64,000 nucleotides of DNA, taken from assembly GCF_000002425.4 (NCBI RefSeq), contig NC_037273.1, positions 4,524,521-4,588,520 of the forward strand, written 5' to 3'. The notes under the pieces are model-generated. The model was given only the letters and a program-made list of their open reading frames with translations, did no database searches and was not told the origin of the DNA. The position numbers and the translations under genes are program-made. Of the stretch, positions 13,041 through 24,897 are shown in pieces. The DNA comes from Physcomitrium patens (lineage: Eukaryota; Streptophyta; Bryopsida; Funariales; Funariaceae). Position 1 is the stretch's first letter. Each line of letters starts with the position of its first letter.

Positions 13041-13109
13041 TTCAAATAGATTGGATTTTTCGAACTCTTACTTTCCCTAAAAATATAACTAACAGTGTAG
13101 TTAATCAAG

Positions 13110-13597
13110 TAGAGAGTCATAAGTCCAGTTCAATTAAACCCATATTTATAGGTGCAAAAGTATTCTTGCATGCTGCTATCAAAGAATCACTATATATTAT
13201 TTATACCACACCTATTTCTATTGGTGGAAAGACTTCAAGTGGCATTCCAAGCCAATATCAAGAATTTCAAGATGTATTTGAAAAAAAAGAATGCGGATAC
13301 ACTCTTAGAACATCGTCCCTATAATTGCTCAATTGACCTTTAAGAAGGAGCATAACCGCCATTCGCACCAATTTACAGTTTATCACAAAATGAATTGGCT
13401 GAACTTAAGGAGTATATTGAAGAAAATCTAGCCAAGAATTTCATATGCCATTCTAAATCTCTGGCAGGAGCTCCAATTCTATTTGTGAAGAAAAAAGATG
13501 GATCATTGCGGATGTGTGTTGATTATCGAGGACTCAACAAGATTACCATCAAAAACAGGTATCTACTATCTTTAATATCTGGACTTCTTGATTAGCT
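13110..13597 (+). repeat. 488-bp tract identical to 23,262-23,749
   Basis: Base-by-base reading finds no difference between this tract and the one at 23,262-23,749 (offset 10,152), while flanking sequence in the same two elements differs every few tens of bases or more often. The tract covers the end of the protease/RT spacer and the first part of RT. Confidence 0.85.
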
Positions 13598-14600
13598 GAA
13601 TCAAGCTAAGATCTATACAAAAATAGATCTTCGAGGAGCATACAATCTAATATGCATCAAAAAAGGAGATGAATGGAAGACTGCATTTTGAACTAGGTAT
13701 GGACATTTTGAATATAATGTCATGCTTTTTGAACTTACAAATGCACCAGCAGCTTTTCAACATCTAATGAATGATGTTTTTTGAGTTTTTTTGGACGATT
13801 TTGTAGTCTGTTATCTAGATGACATCTTGATCTATTTTAAGAATCCAGAAGAACATGAACTTTATGTTCGTCGTATGTTACAAAAATTAAGAGATGCAAG
13901 ATTCTATGCTAAAATAAAAAAGTGTATATTCTACACTACTCAAGTCGATTTCTTAGATTACATCATTTCAAATGATGGACTTATGATGGATCCTAAGAAA
14001 GTTCAAACTATTATAGATTGGAAGATTCCAAAAACGGTAAGAGATGTCCAATGTTTTTTGAGATTTGCCAACTACTATCAGATCTTCATCTAGGACTTCT
14101 CTCGAGTTGCAGCTCCCCTTGCACATTTGACTTGTAAAGACAAACTCCAGTGGAATCAAGAAGCAGAGGTTGCTTTTGAATCTTTGAAGACAACGTTTGT
14201 TTCTGCACCTATCTTGTATTGTGTTGATTTTTCTAAAGCATTCTTTATGGAAACAGATGCATCGAACTTTGCTCTGGGTGTGGTTTTATCACAAATGGGA
14301 ACAGCTGACAAATTTCATCCAGTAGCCTTTCATTTAAGAAAATTCTCAGCAACAAAAATTAATTGTTAGATCCACGACAAAGAACTTCTTACAATTATAG
14401 ATTCTTTATAAGAATGGTGTCATTATCTAGAAGGCTCTTTCATTCCAGTCACCATGTATATGGATCATAAGAACCTTGAGTATTTTATGTCAGCATGTAT
14501 ATTAAATCATCGTCAAGCTCGTTGAAGCATGTCTTTATCAAGATTCGAGTTCATCATCACTTATCGGCCAGAAAAACAACAAGGTTTGTCTGATGCCTTG
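13380..14600 (+). pseudogene. Reverse transcriptase and RNase H region, chromovirus copy 1
   Basis: RT motifs [23 protein letters not shown] (given in part) near 13,470-13,545 and the catalytic CYLDDILIYF near 13,810; connection block VDFLDYIISNDGL near 13,945; RNase H start METDASNFALGVVLSQ near 14,248 and the YRPEKQQGLSDALSRR linker near 14,560. The polymerase would copy element RNA into DNA. Broken. Confidence 0.85.
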
Positions 14601-14749
14601 TCTAGACGTTCTTATCTTGCATCAAAAGAAGGAGATGGGACTTTTGAGCAACAAAGAATGGTTCTCTTCAAGCCCGAAGTAATTTCATCTTCGAGCAATA
14701 AAATCAACATTGACTGTTGATTTAACTTTTTTTAAGTAAGTCCAATTAA

Positions 14750-16100
14750 GTATGTCTTCAGACCCTCTTGTTCATAATATCAAGAATAATTCTTCTAAAT
14801 CTCATGATCCTTCTAAATTTGATTTTAAGAACAAACTACTCTATTTCGTAGGACGCCTATATGTTCCAGAAGTAGAAGTACGTTTATGTATTCTTCAAGC
14901 TCGTCACGACTTCCCAACAGCAAGAGATTTTGGATATAATAAGACTTTGGAGCTGATATCTAGGGATTTTTGGTGGCCTCAAATGTGGAAGACAGTTAAA
15001 GATTTTGTACAATCATGTGATGTTTGCTCAAGGTCAAAAACTCCTCGTCATCGATCTTTTGGACTTCTTCAGCCATTACCCATTCTAGAACAACCATGGT
15101 CTTCTGTTTCTATGGACTTCATCACGGATCTTCCAATCTGAGATTCTTATGACTATATTCGTGATAGTAGATCGATTTACCAAGATGGCACATTTTGTAC
15201 CATGTACAAAATCTATCACAAGTAAAGAAACAACCAAACTCTTTCTTGACAATATCAATCGCTATCATGGATTATCCAAGGATATTATATCAGATAAGAG
15301 AACTTAATTTATATCAAGATTTTGGTGGACTCTTTTTAAGATTCTAAAAGTGGATATAAAACTATCTTTGGTATTCTATCCTCAAACTGATGGACAAACG
15401 GAGAATGTTAATCAAGTTTTGGAGCAATATTTAAGATGTACCATTAATTACCAAGAAGATGATTGGACAACTCTTTTGCCATTGTCAGAGTTTGCTTACA
15501 ATAACATGGTACATTCTTCTACAAAACAAACACCTTTCTTTACTAATTATAGTTATCATCCATGACTTGATACTTTTGACATTTCAAAAGTTGATAATCC
15601 TGTAGCAAAAGATTTGGCGATTCATTTATGAGAGCTACATGTAACAATGAAGGCATAGTTAAAAGAGGCTCAAGAACAACAAATGGTCAATATGGATGTC
15701 TATCAAAAGGAACAACCACCATTCCTCTTGGGTGATAAGGTATGGCTACTTCGTCACAATGTGAAGACCACTCGTCCTTGTGACAAGTTGGAATATCAAA
15801 GACTTAGTCCATTTTCTATTTCTGCACAAATCAATCCAGTTGCATATCGTTTATATCTACCGGAGTCAATGAAAATCCATCCAGTATTCCACGTGTCTCT
15901 TCTTGAACCATACAAGATAGTGGACATACCAGGAAGACGACAAGCTCTACCTCCTCCTATAGAAGTGGATAATAATGAAGAGTTTGAAGTAGAAGAAGTC
16001 TTAGATTTAAGGCGATGCCAAAATAAATTAGAATATCTTGTCTATTGATGCAAATATGATATTAGTGAATGCACATAGAAGCCAATAAAGAATCTTGCAA
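14750..16100 (+). pseudogene. Integrase and chromodomain region, chromovirus copy 1
   Basis: An HHCC-type zinc region (CILQARHDF... and SCDVCSRSKTPRH, about 14,885-15,050), the core block MDFITDLP (about 15,113), a YPQTDGQTENVNQ block (about 15,370), the GDKVWLLR block (about 15,733), then a HPVFHVSLLEPYK block and a chromodomain-like stretch (EEVLDLRR..NKLEYLV, about 15,985-16,045). Chromodomains steer integration to particular chromatin. Decayed, more so than copy 2. Confidence 0.85.
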
Positions 16101-16104
16101 ATGC

Positions 16105-16714
16105 AGCAAAGGCGGTAGAGGCTTTTCATCGATGACATCTATCAAAATTAAGATGAAAACCTTCTTTATAAAAGAAACAACATCTAGGCAAGATAACATT
16201 CTATTTTCAATCCTTGTTTGTAGCTTCTTTATAATTGTGGTGCTTAGGAGATGGAGAACCAACAACCAGCGGATTCGACTCAAGAGCCTTCATTTGCTGA
16301 CCTGCCAAACGAGACATTATGATTGTCACAACTTTCAAGATGATGCAATCGAGATGTAGATCTTCAAGAACAAGATGTTCTTCCTCGAATAGATGGCGAG
16401 ATACAATGCGTTTGGTATCATGATTTGAGAAGGGACTCCCGATATTTGGTGATTTTGCTAGAAGTAGGAACAACTCTTGATGGTATTCCAAATGTTCTAT
16501 TCAAAGGAAGTTATGAAGGCCTCAATTGTGATCAAATAATTAGATGGTCTTCCCACCATGATATAAAATACTTTCGATGGTTGAGAGGCCCTATCAATCA
16601 TCTTCAAAGAGAACAAAGATCAGAGTATGTGGTAAATATAATTCATCGCATCATAGATTTTTTCAACATATGATGACCGCTCCTCATGGAACTCATCCCA
16701 AGAAGAGGGAGTAA
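16105..16714 (+). other. Conserved region between chromodomain and 3' LTR, copy 1
   Basis: About 600 bp after the chromodomain that is kept in both chromovirus copies (compare 26,300-26,861). It shows coding-looking scraps such as SYEGLNCDQIIRW and RGPINHLQREQ (about 16,510-16,620). Most chromoviruses have only a short noncoding stretch here, so this may be an additional small ORF remnant. Function unknown. Confidence 0.45.
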
Positions 16715-17275
16715 TGTCACGGACATACTCATATAAGTTAGTAATTACATATACAAATAGGTGGAAGTAAGTAAAAACATGTAAATGTAAGTTAATTCTA
16801 TAGTATTTAATATGGAAGCTTCTTAAAAGCTTCATAGATGCTACTTTGACTTCATAGGTTTCTTTAATTGACTTTTTGGATTAGAAACGTGGTCAATAAG
16901 TTGGCCATGTGCCACACATGTTGTTAGCTTGAAGATCAAGCTTATTATGTGGCCCATACATAGAAAAACTTGTCTTGTAAGTCAAGGCATGTGTCATATA
17001 AAGTCAACACATATTGGAGGTCCTATAGAACGTCACCACATAGCCCCTAGTTAGATAGTATATATAGAGACAAGAGTGAAGCCTTCTTCACTCTTGTCAA
17101 CTGCTTTCTTCTTTCTAGTCTAGTTTCAAGGGTCTCTAGTTTTCTTGTCTTTTGGCAATAGCCATTCTAGTTTCTCTTTCAATATACATACTTGTTTATT
17201 TATATTTTGTTTCCTTTCTTTGAGTGAAAGCTCACTTGTCTGAATTACTTTTTCATCGAGTTCTTATCCTTAATA
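16715..17275 (+). repeat. 3' LTR of chromovirus copy 1
   Basis: 561 bp starting TGTCACGGAC; outer end fixed by GATGG duplication. The palindrome at 16,923-16,945 is partly degraded in this copy. The LTR ends with CCTTAATA where other copies have CCTTGACA. Confidence 0.9.
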
Positions 17276-17280
17276 GATGG

Positions 17281-18600
17281 TCTATTAGCTTGTGGTATAG
17301 GTATTTCTTTATTTTGTGTTGTTTTTGCATGCCTTTGAGATCTCCTCTTGTTGGTTGGCTCTTCAAAATTTTCTTCTATTTCATTTCTTTCTCTTTTTAC
17401 GTCTATTAAAGCTTCATGTTGGGACTTTGCCAAATAAGCATGTATAGACATAGTATCTACAGGGTCATCCCATCCTGTGGCATTTCTAATTATTTTGGCT
17501 GTATTAAGTAATTCATGCCTTGTTATTTTTCCTTTATTCATACTGATAGTAGCATAATTTCATAGATCCCTTGTGTTTACATGCTTGTCAAAAACATCCT
17601 CCTTCTCCCTTACAGCCTCAATGCTATAAGTAATAGCTTCTCTTGATGCCATAGCCTGTTGAGATAAATGCTCTTCCAAAATCTTTTTTATCCCTCCCTT
17701 TCCAAAATTGGTTTTGAAAAACTCACATGTATCTTGCAACGTAATTTTTCTTTCTTTCTATAAAATTATTCCTTATTACAGAATATTAGTAAAATCTCCA
17801 CACCCCCTTCAAGGATGCTCTATACTATCACACCAAATACATCTTTGTATATATCCTGGCTTTGATACAGATTTGCTCTCAAGTAATCCTTCTTTCTCTT
17901 CTAGCTTTGCTAGTTTGATTTGTAAGTCTTTTATTTCTTTTACCAACTCATCAATTGCATCTTTTTATGGTGCAATTGTAGACATAGGAATTGGAATAGT
18001 ACTTATTAATATAGCAAGTTCTAGCATTTACCTACGAGATATTGTAGTTGGTAGATGTCTTATTTCTTGCATTACTACCACTTTTTTCCTCTAGTACTCT
18101 CTTTTAGCAAGTATGTCCACAACTTCAAAGACTTTCTTCCAATCAATAGTAAGTCCATTGTCCTTTGTATTATCCTCCAATAATAATTCTAACTCTCTTT
18201 GTAAATCATTGTCAACTGATTGAAGAAATAAGTCCACCTTATCATTTTCAAGTGTAAGCTTTTTCACTCGAGACAATTGAAGAAATTGTCTTTCAAATTC
18301 TCGGAATAACTCTGTTACAACCAACCCCTTATTGGTTTTATTGATCCATTCCATAAACGATTTTCTTATCACCCTTTCTGCATCTTCCAAAGAATTATCT
18401 TCTTTTAGCTGAAGGATAAAATCTTTCCATTTCTCTCGATGAATTTTAATAATGCCCTTTATATGCTCACAAAGCTTTAGTACAACTACAAGATCAAATG
18501 TAAGGATCATATCTTTCTTTGGTATTTTATTGAGCTCCATCTCTTGAGAATAATACTTAGGATACTTGAAAATATTTCTTCCATCAAATTGATCCAATAA
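17281..18600 (-). pseudogene. gag-like region of family 3
   Basis: The longest readable block (18,597-18,091) is charged and helical (LCEHIKGIIKIHREKWKD; ELFREFERQFLQLSRV; DKVDLFLQSVDNDLQREL), in keeping with a retrotransposon capsid, where a REFERQF..LS-type major-homology-like patch is expected. A second block (17,541-17,281) is basic. No CCHC knuckle was seen between this and the protease at about 10,400. Identification as gag rests on position before a protease and after an LTR. Confidence 0.55.
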
Positions 18601-18864
18601 ACCAATAACAGATTATAAGGCTTTAGTAGTCATTGCCTCCTTGCTGTTGTTGCATAAAAAGTAAAAATGCTTGAAATATTTGAATTTTAGCAAGATCAAG
18701 TTACAATAGAGATTCTCCAATGCAATTCCTTCTACCACTTCCTTGCCCCCCTTCTATAATAGAAAGCCAAAATATTTCTTCAAAACTCTCTACTCCAAAA
18801 AATTTCACGTCAGATTTACTATGTCTATCGTATGGCATGATTTGCTATCTAAAAATATACTGGA

Positions 18865-20054
18865 TATCTAATTGTAGAGAGTGTAGCTTAAACCTTTATA
18901 TGAATCTTATGATAGCCTTTCAAAACTCCTTTATTTTACATAAAACTCAAAATATAACAAAATCCCTTCAAAACATGTTTTTCCTGCGAAGGATTTTCTA
19001 GTTCTAAATTTTAGAAAATCATAACTCTTGATCTAACTGTTCAATTTGTCTCAAATTTACAAGATAGGTAGAATTTCTTCTTAACTTTTATTAAAAAAAA
19101 AAACCAGCTATAAATTCATTCCCAATCTTCTCCCATCTAAGAAATCCTAGCAGATGCTGTAAACCCTAATTTACAAGTAGACGAGTACTATTTTCTTAAT
19201 ATCTCAAGAATCCAATACTCAAATGTCATAAAGCTTATGCACAAAGTTTACTAACATAAAATTACACATTTCTTGAAATTTTGAGCCAAAAAATTATCAA
19301 ATTGCTCAATATATAGCTCAAGAGACAACCACTAGCAAATCGGATTACTTAATACCCTTAGATTGCATGTACTAACTTCAAAATCCAATAACACCTTCAC
19401 TTCAACTTAAAAATCCAATATTCAATATGTGGAAAGTGTAGTTGCAAAAGTGCTCTCTCTAGTCGCAATTGCCGATCCTCAATTTCTAATCGTACGCGTG
19501 TGTTATACCAAAAAGAGTGAGAGTAGCTCCCAAATAAACACCATAACTTTGAGCGCTTGTATCTCCTTCATATAAACTCCAAACCATATAAAACTTGTAC
19601 CAAAATCATAGCCAAAAACCTAAACCTTCTGATCTTAGCCTTCAAAACTCAAATGGCTCCAAGAATCTAACCTTAATCCCTAATATGGCCTCAGGTAGCC
19701 TCCTCAAAGCCCATTGGTCATGATTTTTGACCAATGGAAATAGAGATTTTCATTATTCATCTCCATTCATCTATATTGGTGTCCTAATTACTCCCTTTGC
19801 TACCAAAATCCTTCTTCAATCCTTTTTTTTATAAGATTTACATAATTTATGCTCTAATCTCAAATAAAAGAACTAAAAGAAATTTTCAAAGATCACCAAT
19901 GTCTCACAAAGGTGATTCTAAATATTTAGAAGTTACTATCAACCAAAACCAATCTTAAAAGCCACTATCAAAAGAAAATTAAAATTATGAAAATTCTATA
20001 GTAATCTTTTTAAACAATCTCTTGTCAAAGTAATAATCAAATTATATTCTACAA
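18865..20054 (-). repeat. Family 3 LTR (5' LTR of the - strand element)
   Basis: About 1.19 kb homologous to the solo LTR at 504-1,757 in the opposite orientation. Shared blocks include the LTR end (AAGCTACACTCTCTAC...TTAGATA against AAGCAAACTCTCTCTA...TTGATA), GAGAGAGCAC near 19,450, and the GAGATTAGAGCATAAA block near 19,850. The outer boundary near 20,054 is approximate. I could not identify a convincing tRNA primer site next to the inner end. Confidence 0.65.
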
Positions 20055-21032
20055 CCAACTAAAATCTACTAATATGGCTCTCACCATATTACTTAATAAA
20101 TTATATATTAAGTACATAATTACATTATTTTCATATAGTAGCCAAACCACAACACAACAACATCGAGTCTTTTCCTGCTTTGTGAGAAGTTTAAAATGTA
20201 TCATATCAATTTGCATTTGTTTCAGCTTTGACGAATATATTTTAGAAAACTTGGGAGCTGCCGCCATTACTTGACTTGTTCCCCTCCAACCAAATCTTTG
20301 TTCTATACACCTTTCAAATAAATAATTATTGCATGCAATGGCTTGAGTAATAAATTATTCTAAAGATTCTACTTTTGCCATTGTTAATAAGAAATCTTTG
20401 ATGCTATCCTTCAATCCATATCAAAATTGGTTGATAAGTATTTTTTTGTTCCAATTCACATCGCAAGCAAGGTTTTGGAATTTGACAACATATGTAGTGG
20501 CTAATTGTGATTCTTGTCGTAAGAATAAAAGCTTGGTCTCTACTACTCATTTTCGATCACTTTTTTTGAATGTGGCCATAAACACTTCTAAAAATGAATT
20601 CAAATTATAAAAGAGTTGTGAATCTTTTTCCATTAAAGGTGCAAATCAAGAAAGAGCACTTCATGATAATAGTGCGCCTATGAATCCGACTTGAATAAAT
20701 CCATTAAGATATTAGAAAGGTTGCAACCTTAGATAGAGCTTGACTGGTCGCAAAAATTTTTAAAATTTTGATCTTGTTCCATCAAACTTTTGAGGCATAC
20801 TAATCCTTGTCTCTATCATGCTTGTAAAAGCAAAACTCCCTAGATTTGGTTGTGACGTTGATCTACTTACTTCTTTCAATTGAACAACTTTTTGCCGTAG
20901 ATTTTGAACTTCTTCCATAAGTGTAGACATAGTACTTCCATGATTCACATTGGAAATACGTGAGATTTCTACTCTTAGAGTATTAATAAGCTCATGAAGA
21001 TCTGCCATAGTTGCTAATCTATTCTCACTTCA
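20055..21032 (-). mobile_element. Chromovirus-related gag fragment, interrupted by chromovirus copy 2
   Basis: On the - strand the gag start (MADLHELINTLRVEI..., from 21,008) runs into MPQKFDGTRSKF, the same block as in copies 1 and 2, and reaches QMQIDMIHFKLLTKQEKTR (about 20,220), which matches their pre-knuckle region. The N-terminus differs enough to mark a separate subfamily. Its leader and LTR continue at 27,421-28,213 beyond copy 2. The other side ends at the family 3 LTR near 20,054. Broken in many places. Confidence 0.75.
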
Positions 21033-21593
21033 TGTCACGGATATAATCAAGTAAGCTAATAATTAAAAATACAAATAGGTAGAAGTAAGTAAAAGTAGAT
21101 AAAAGTAAGTAAATTCTATAGTATTTAATATGGAAGCTTCTTAAAAGCTTCATAGATGCTACTTTGACTTCATAAGTATCTTTAATTGACTTTTTAGATT
21201 AGAAACGTGGTCACCAAGTTGGCCATGTGCCACACATGTTGTTAGCTTGAAGATCAAGCTAACTATGTGGCCCACACATAGAAGAACTTGCCTTGTAAGC
21301 CAAGGCATGTCTCCTACAAAATCAACACATATTGGAGGTCCTATAGAACGTCGCCACGTAGTCCCTAGTAAGATAGTATATATAGAGACAAGAGTGAAGC
21401 CTTCTTCACTTTTGTCAACTTCTTTCTTACTTCTAGTCTAGTTTCAAGGGTCTCTAGTTTTCTTGTCTTTTGGCAATAGCCATTCCAGTTTCTCTTTCAA
21501 TAAATATCCTTGTTTATATATATTTTGTTACCTCTCTTTGAGTGAAGGCTCACTTATCTGAATTATTTTTTCTTCGAGTTCTTGTCCTTGAAA
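21033..21593 (+). repeat. 5' LTR of chromovirus copy 2
   Basis: 561 bp, TGTCACGG start. Intact palindrome at 21,241-21,263 and TATA-like AGTATATATAGAG near 21,376. Confidence 0.9.
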
Positions 21594-21805
21594 GATTGAC
21601 AAGAGTACACCTACAATATCAGAGCTTTATCTAATCTTAATTAAGAGTGGATTACCCCTTTTTCTTGATAAGATATAAGTATATTAGAAGTTACGGATTA
21701 CCCTCTTCTAAACCAATATTTTCCTTAATATTTTCTTTGTTCTCAAGTCCTTTCTTCTATTTGTCTTGAGCGATATTAGACATCTTCTCTTTTCTAAGTG
21801 TTATC

Positions 21806-23190
21806 ATGGTAGAACTTCTTGAAATGAAGAGTGCAATGGCATAAATCTAAGAACAATTCAGGGAGTTAATGCTTGCAATGCATCAACTTAATTTAGCACC
21901 ACAAGGAGCACCAAGATTGGCAGAAAGTAAAGATATAGAAATGGTTGGAGCGGCTTCAACTTCTGCACCAAACCATGTCTTTTCTCCTATGGTGGAATGC
22001 CCTTCAAATGTTAGAAAACCAAGAATTATCCTACCTGAGAAGTTTGATGGCACCAGATCCAAGTTTCGAGGATTTATCAATCAAGTACAACTTGTGATTG
22101 AACTTCAACTCCAAAGCTATCCAACTCCAGGATCGCAAGTTAGATTCATTGATACGCTTTTTTCAAGTTCAGTACTATCGTGGTTTTTATCTTTCCTTGA
22201 ACGATGAGATCCATTATTGGATAATCTAGAGGCTTTTTTGGCAGAGTTTCGATCCTTCTATGGAGAACATGATGTAATTCATATTGCAACCAATAAGATC
22301 CATATTTTATGACAAGACAATCGATCAGTAACGTTATACGCTTCACAATTTTGACAACTTACAATTGATATCAAGTGGGATGATGCTGCACTTATTAGTC
22401 AATTTCTCTATAGATTACAATATGACATAAAAAAATTAATGCTCAAATTACTTGATCATCAAACATTGAGTCAAGCAATTGACTTTGCAGTGAAGTGCGA
22501 CAATCGCCCTTTTTGAATTCCGAACTGAGAACCGTATAAGTGGACCTCAACGTTACTATAATTCAATGGCAACAACAACACCTCTTCAATACATACATTT
22601 GGAAGTAGAGGATATGCAAATTGATGCAGTACGTTTCAAACCTCTTACTAAGCAAGAAAAGACTTGTCGACCTCAAGAAGGATTATGTTTATATTGTGGA
22701 GAACCAAAGCACACTGCTCAACATTGTCCAAAGAAATGACGCAATCACAAAATGAGAAGTATGGCTGTGAAAGAAGACAATATGTCGGAAAACGAGTTTC
22801 TCCAGCTACAATAGGGACCATGCGGCTAGAACCTCACACAACATCTAGTAAAGGTCCTATTCTCTCCTAAGAGCCCTCTCCTTATTTAACATTAAATATT
22901 ATTTTAAGACCTAAACATTACAAAGTCTTTTCCTTGTTAGATTCAGCAGCCTCAGCATGTTTCTTAGATGAAGAATTTACTCAAAGACATAGGATATCTT
23001 TAGTACAGAAAACTAAACCTGTTCATCTAAAAGTCATAGATGGTCGTCTATTATCTTTTGGAGATATTACTCATGAAATCCTTCCTATAGAAGTAATAAT
23101 CAATGGTCATAATAGTTTTGTAGTATTTAATATCATTAGATCTCTCTCTAATCCAATCATTTTAGGTTTATCGTGGTTATGAAAATACAA
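21806..23190 (+). pseudogene. gag and protease region, chromovirus copy 2
   Basis: Capsid block LMLAMHQLNLAPQGAPRLAE and LPEKFDGTRSKFRGFINQVQ (first parts, about 21,869-22,090), a zinc knuckle (LYCGEPKHTAQHCPKK, about 22,690) and a protease centred on the LDSAASACFLDEEF stretch (about 22,934), which aligns with the protease of copy 1. Not intact. Confidence 0.85.
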
Positions 23191-23261
23191 CCCTCAAATA
23201 GATTGGATTTCTCGAACTTTTATTTTCTCTAAAAGTATAACTAACAGTGTAGTTAATCAAA

Positions 23262-23749
23262 TAGAGAGTCATAAGTCCAGTTCAATTAAACCCATATTTA
23301 TAGGTGCAAAAGTATTCTTGCATGCTGCTATCAAAGAATCACTATATATTATTTATACCACACCTATTTCTATTGGTGGAAAGACTTCAAGTGGCATTCC
23401 AAGCCAATATCAAGAATTTCAAGATGTATTTGAAAAAAAAGAATGCGGATACACTCTTAGAACATCGTCCCTATAATTGCTCAATTGACCTTTAAGAAGG
23501 AGCATAACCGCCATTCGCACCAATTTACAGTTTATCACAAAATGAATTGGCTGAACTTAAGGAGTATATTGAAGAAAATCTAGCCAAGAATTTCATATGC
23601 CATTCTAAATCTCTGGCAGGAGCTCCAATTCTATTTGTGAAGAAAAAAGATGGATCATTGCGGATGTGTGTTGATTATCGAGGACTCAACAAGATTACCA
23701 TCAAAAACAGGTATCTACTATCTTTAATATCTGGACTTCTTGATTAGCT
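23262..23749 (+). repeat. 488-bp tract identical to 13,110-13,597
   Basis: See the entry at 13,110. Divergence resumes immediately on both sides, sharply so on the upstream side (about ten differences in 80 bp). Confidence 0.85.
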
Positions 23750-24750
23750 AAATCAAGCTAAGATCTATACAAAAATAGATCTTCGAGGAGCATACAATCT
23801 AATATGCATCAAAGAAGGAGATGAATGGAAGACTGCATTTTGAACTAGGTATGGACATTTTGAATACAATGTCATGCTTTTTGGACTTACAAATGCACGA
23901 GCAGCTTTTCAACATCTAATGAATGATGTTTTTCGAGAGTTTTTGGATGATTTTGTAGTCTGTTATCTAGATGACATCTTGATCTATTTTAAGAATCCAG
24001 AAGAACATGAACTTCATGTTCGTCGTGTGTTACAAAAATTAAGAGATGCAAGACTCTATGCCAAAACAAAAAAGTGTGTATTCTACACTACTCAAGTCGA
24101 TTTCTTAGGTTACATCATTTCAAATGATGGACTTCTGATGGATCCTAAGAAAGTTCAAACTATTATAGATTGGAAGATTCCAAAAATGGTAAGAGATGTC
24201 CAATGTTTTTTGAGATTTGCCAACTACTATCACATCTTCATCAAAGACTTTTCTCGAGTTGCAACTCCCCTTACACATTTGACTTGTAAAGACAAACTCC
24301 AATGGAATCAAGAAGCAGAAGTTGCTTTTGAATCTTTGAAGACAGCGTTTATTTTTGCACTAATCTTGTATCGTGTTGATTTTTCTAAAGCATTCTTTAT
24401 GGAAACAGATGCATCGGACTTTACTCCGGGTGTGGTTTTATCACAAATGGGAATAGATGACAAACTTCATCCAGTAGCCTTTCATTCAAAAAAATTCTCA
24501 GCAGCAGAAATCAATTATGAGATCCACGACAAAGAACTTCTTGCAATTGTGGATTCTTTTCAAGAAGGTATTATCTAGAAGGCGCTTCCAGTTTAGTCAC
24601 CGTGTATACGGATCACAAGAACCTCAAATATTTTATGCAGCACGTGTATTAAATTGTCCCCAAGCTCTTTGGAGCATGTCTTTATCAAGATTCGAGTTCA
24701 TCATCACTTATCGGACAAGAAAACAATAAGATTTGTCCGTTGCCTTGTCT
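23540..24750 (+). pseudogene. Reverse transcriptase and RNase H region, chromovirus copy 2
   Basis: RT palm motif CYLDDILIYFKNPEEHEL (about 23,960-24,010), thumb/connection text FYTTQVDFLGYIISNDGLL (about 24,080-24,135), FLRFANYYHIFIKDFS (about 24,210-24,255), and RNase H METDASDFTPGVVLSQ (about 24,400) with HDKELLAIVDSF (about 24,527). Conservative chromovirus text; broken overall. Confidence 0.88.
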
Positions 24751-24897
24751 ATATGTTCTTATCTTACACCAAAAGAAGGAGATGCAGCTTTTGAGCAACA
24801 AAGAATGATTCTCTTCAAGCCGAAGTAATTTCATCTTCAAGCAATAAAATCAACATTGACTGTTGATTTAACTTTTCTTAAGTAAGTCCAGTTAAGT

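Larger units (their letters stand above)
10883..17275 (+). mobile_element. Chromovirus copy 1 (Ty3/Gypsy, family 1), both LTRs present
   Basis: 6,393 bp flanked by the perfect 5-bp duplication GATGG (10,878-10,882 and 17,276-17,280). LTRs 10,883-11,443 and 16,715-17,275, both 561 bp and about 8-9% different by eye. A TATCAGAGC block (11,467-11,475) matches the usual initiator-Met primer site. Parts in order: gag (about 11,655), CCHC knuckle, protease, RT, RNase H, integrase, chromodomain, a 3' region, and a polypurine stretch (AGAAGAGGGAG) before the 3' LTR. It is a fossil with roughly 15-20 breaks. It landed inside family 3. Confidence 0.92.
17276..20054 (-). mobile_element. Family 3 retroelement: 5' LTR and gag side
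   Basis: On the - strand: LTR (20,054-18,865), then a gag-like coding stretch from about 18,840 down to 17,281. The gag shows MPYDRHSKSDVKFFG-like start text, a Gln-rich patch, DQFDGRNIFKYPKYYSQEMEL (first part near 18,597), and ends in a basic, lysine/arginine-rich segment (NKRRSQRHAKTTQNK). The element continues at 10,882 beyond chromovirus copy 1; the GATGG duplication shows the two halves were once adjacent. It sits within a - strand chromovirus relative whose gag resumes at about 20,055. Lineage not recognised; a few breaks. Confidence 0.65.
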
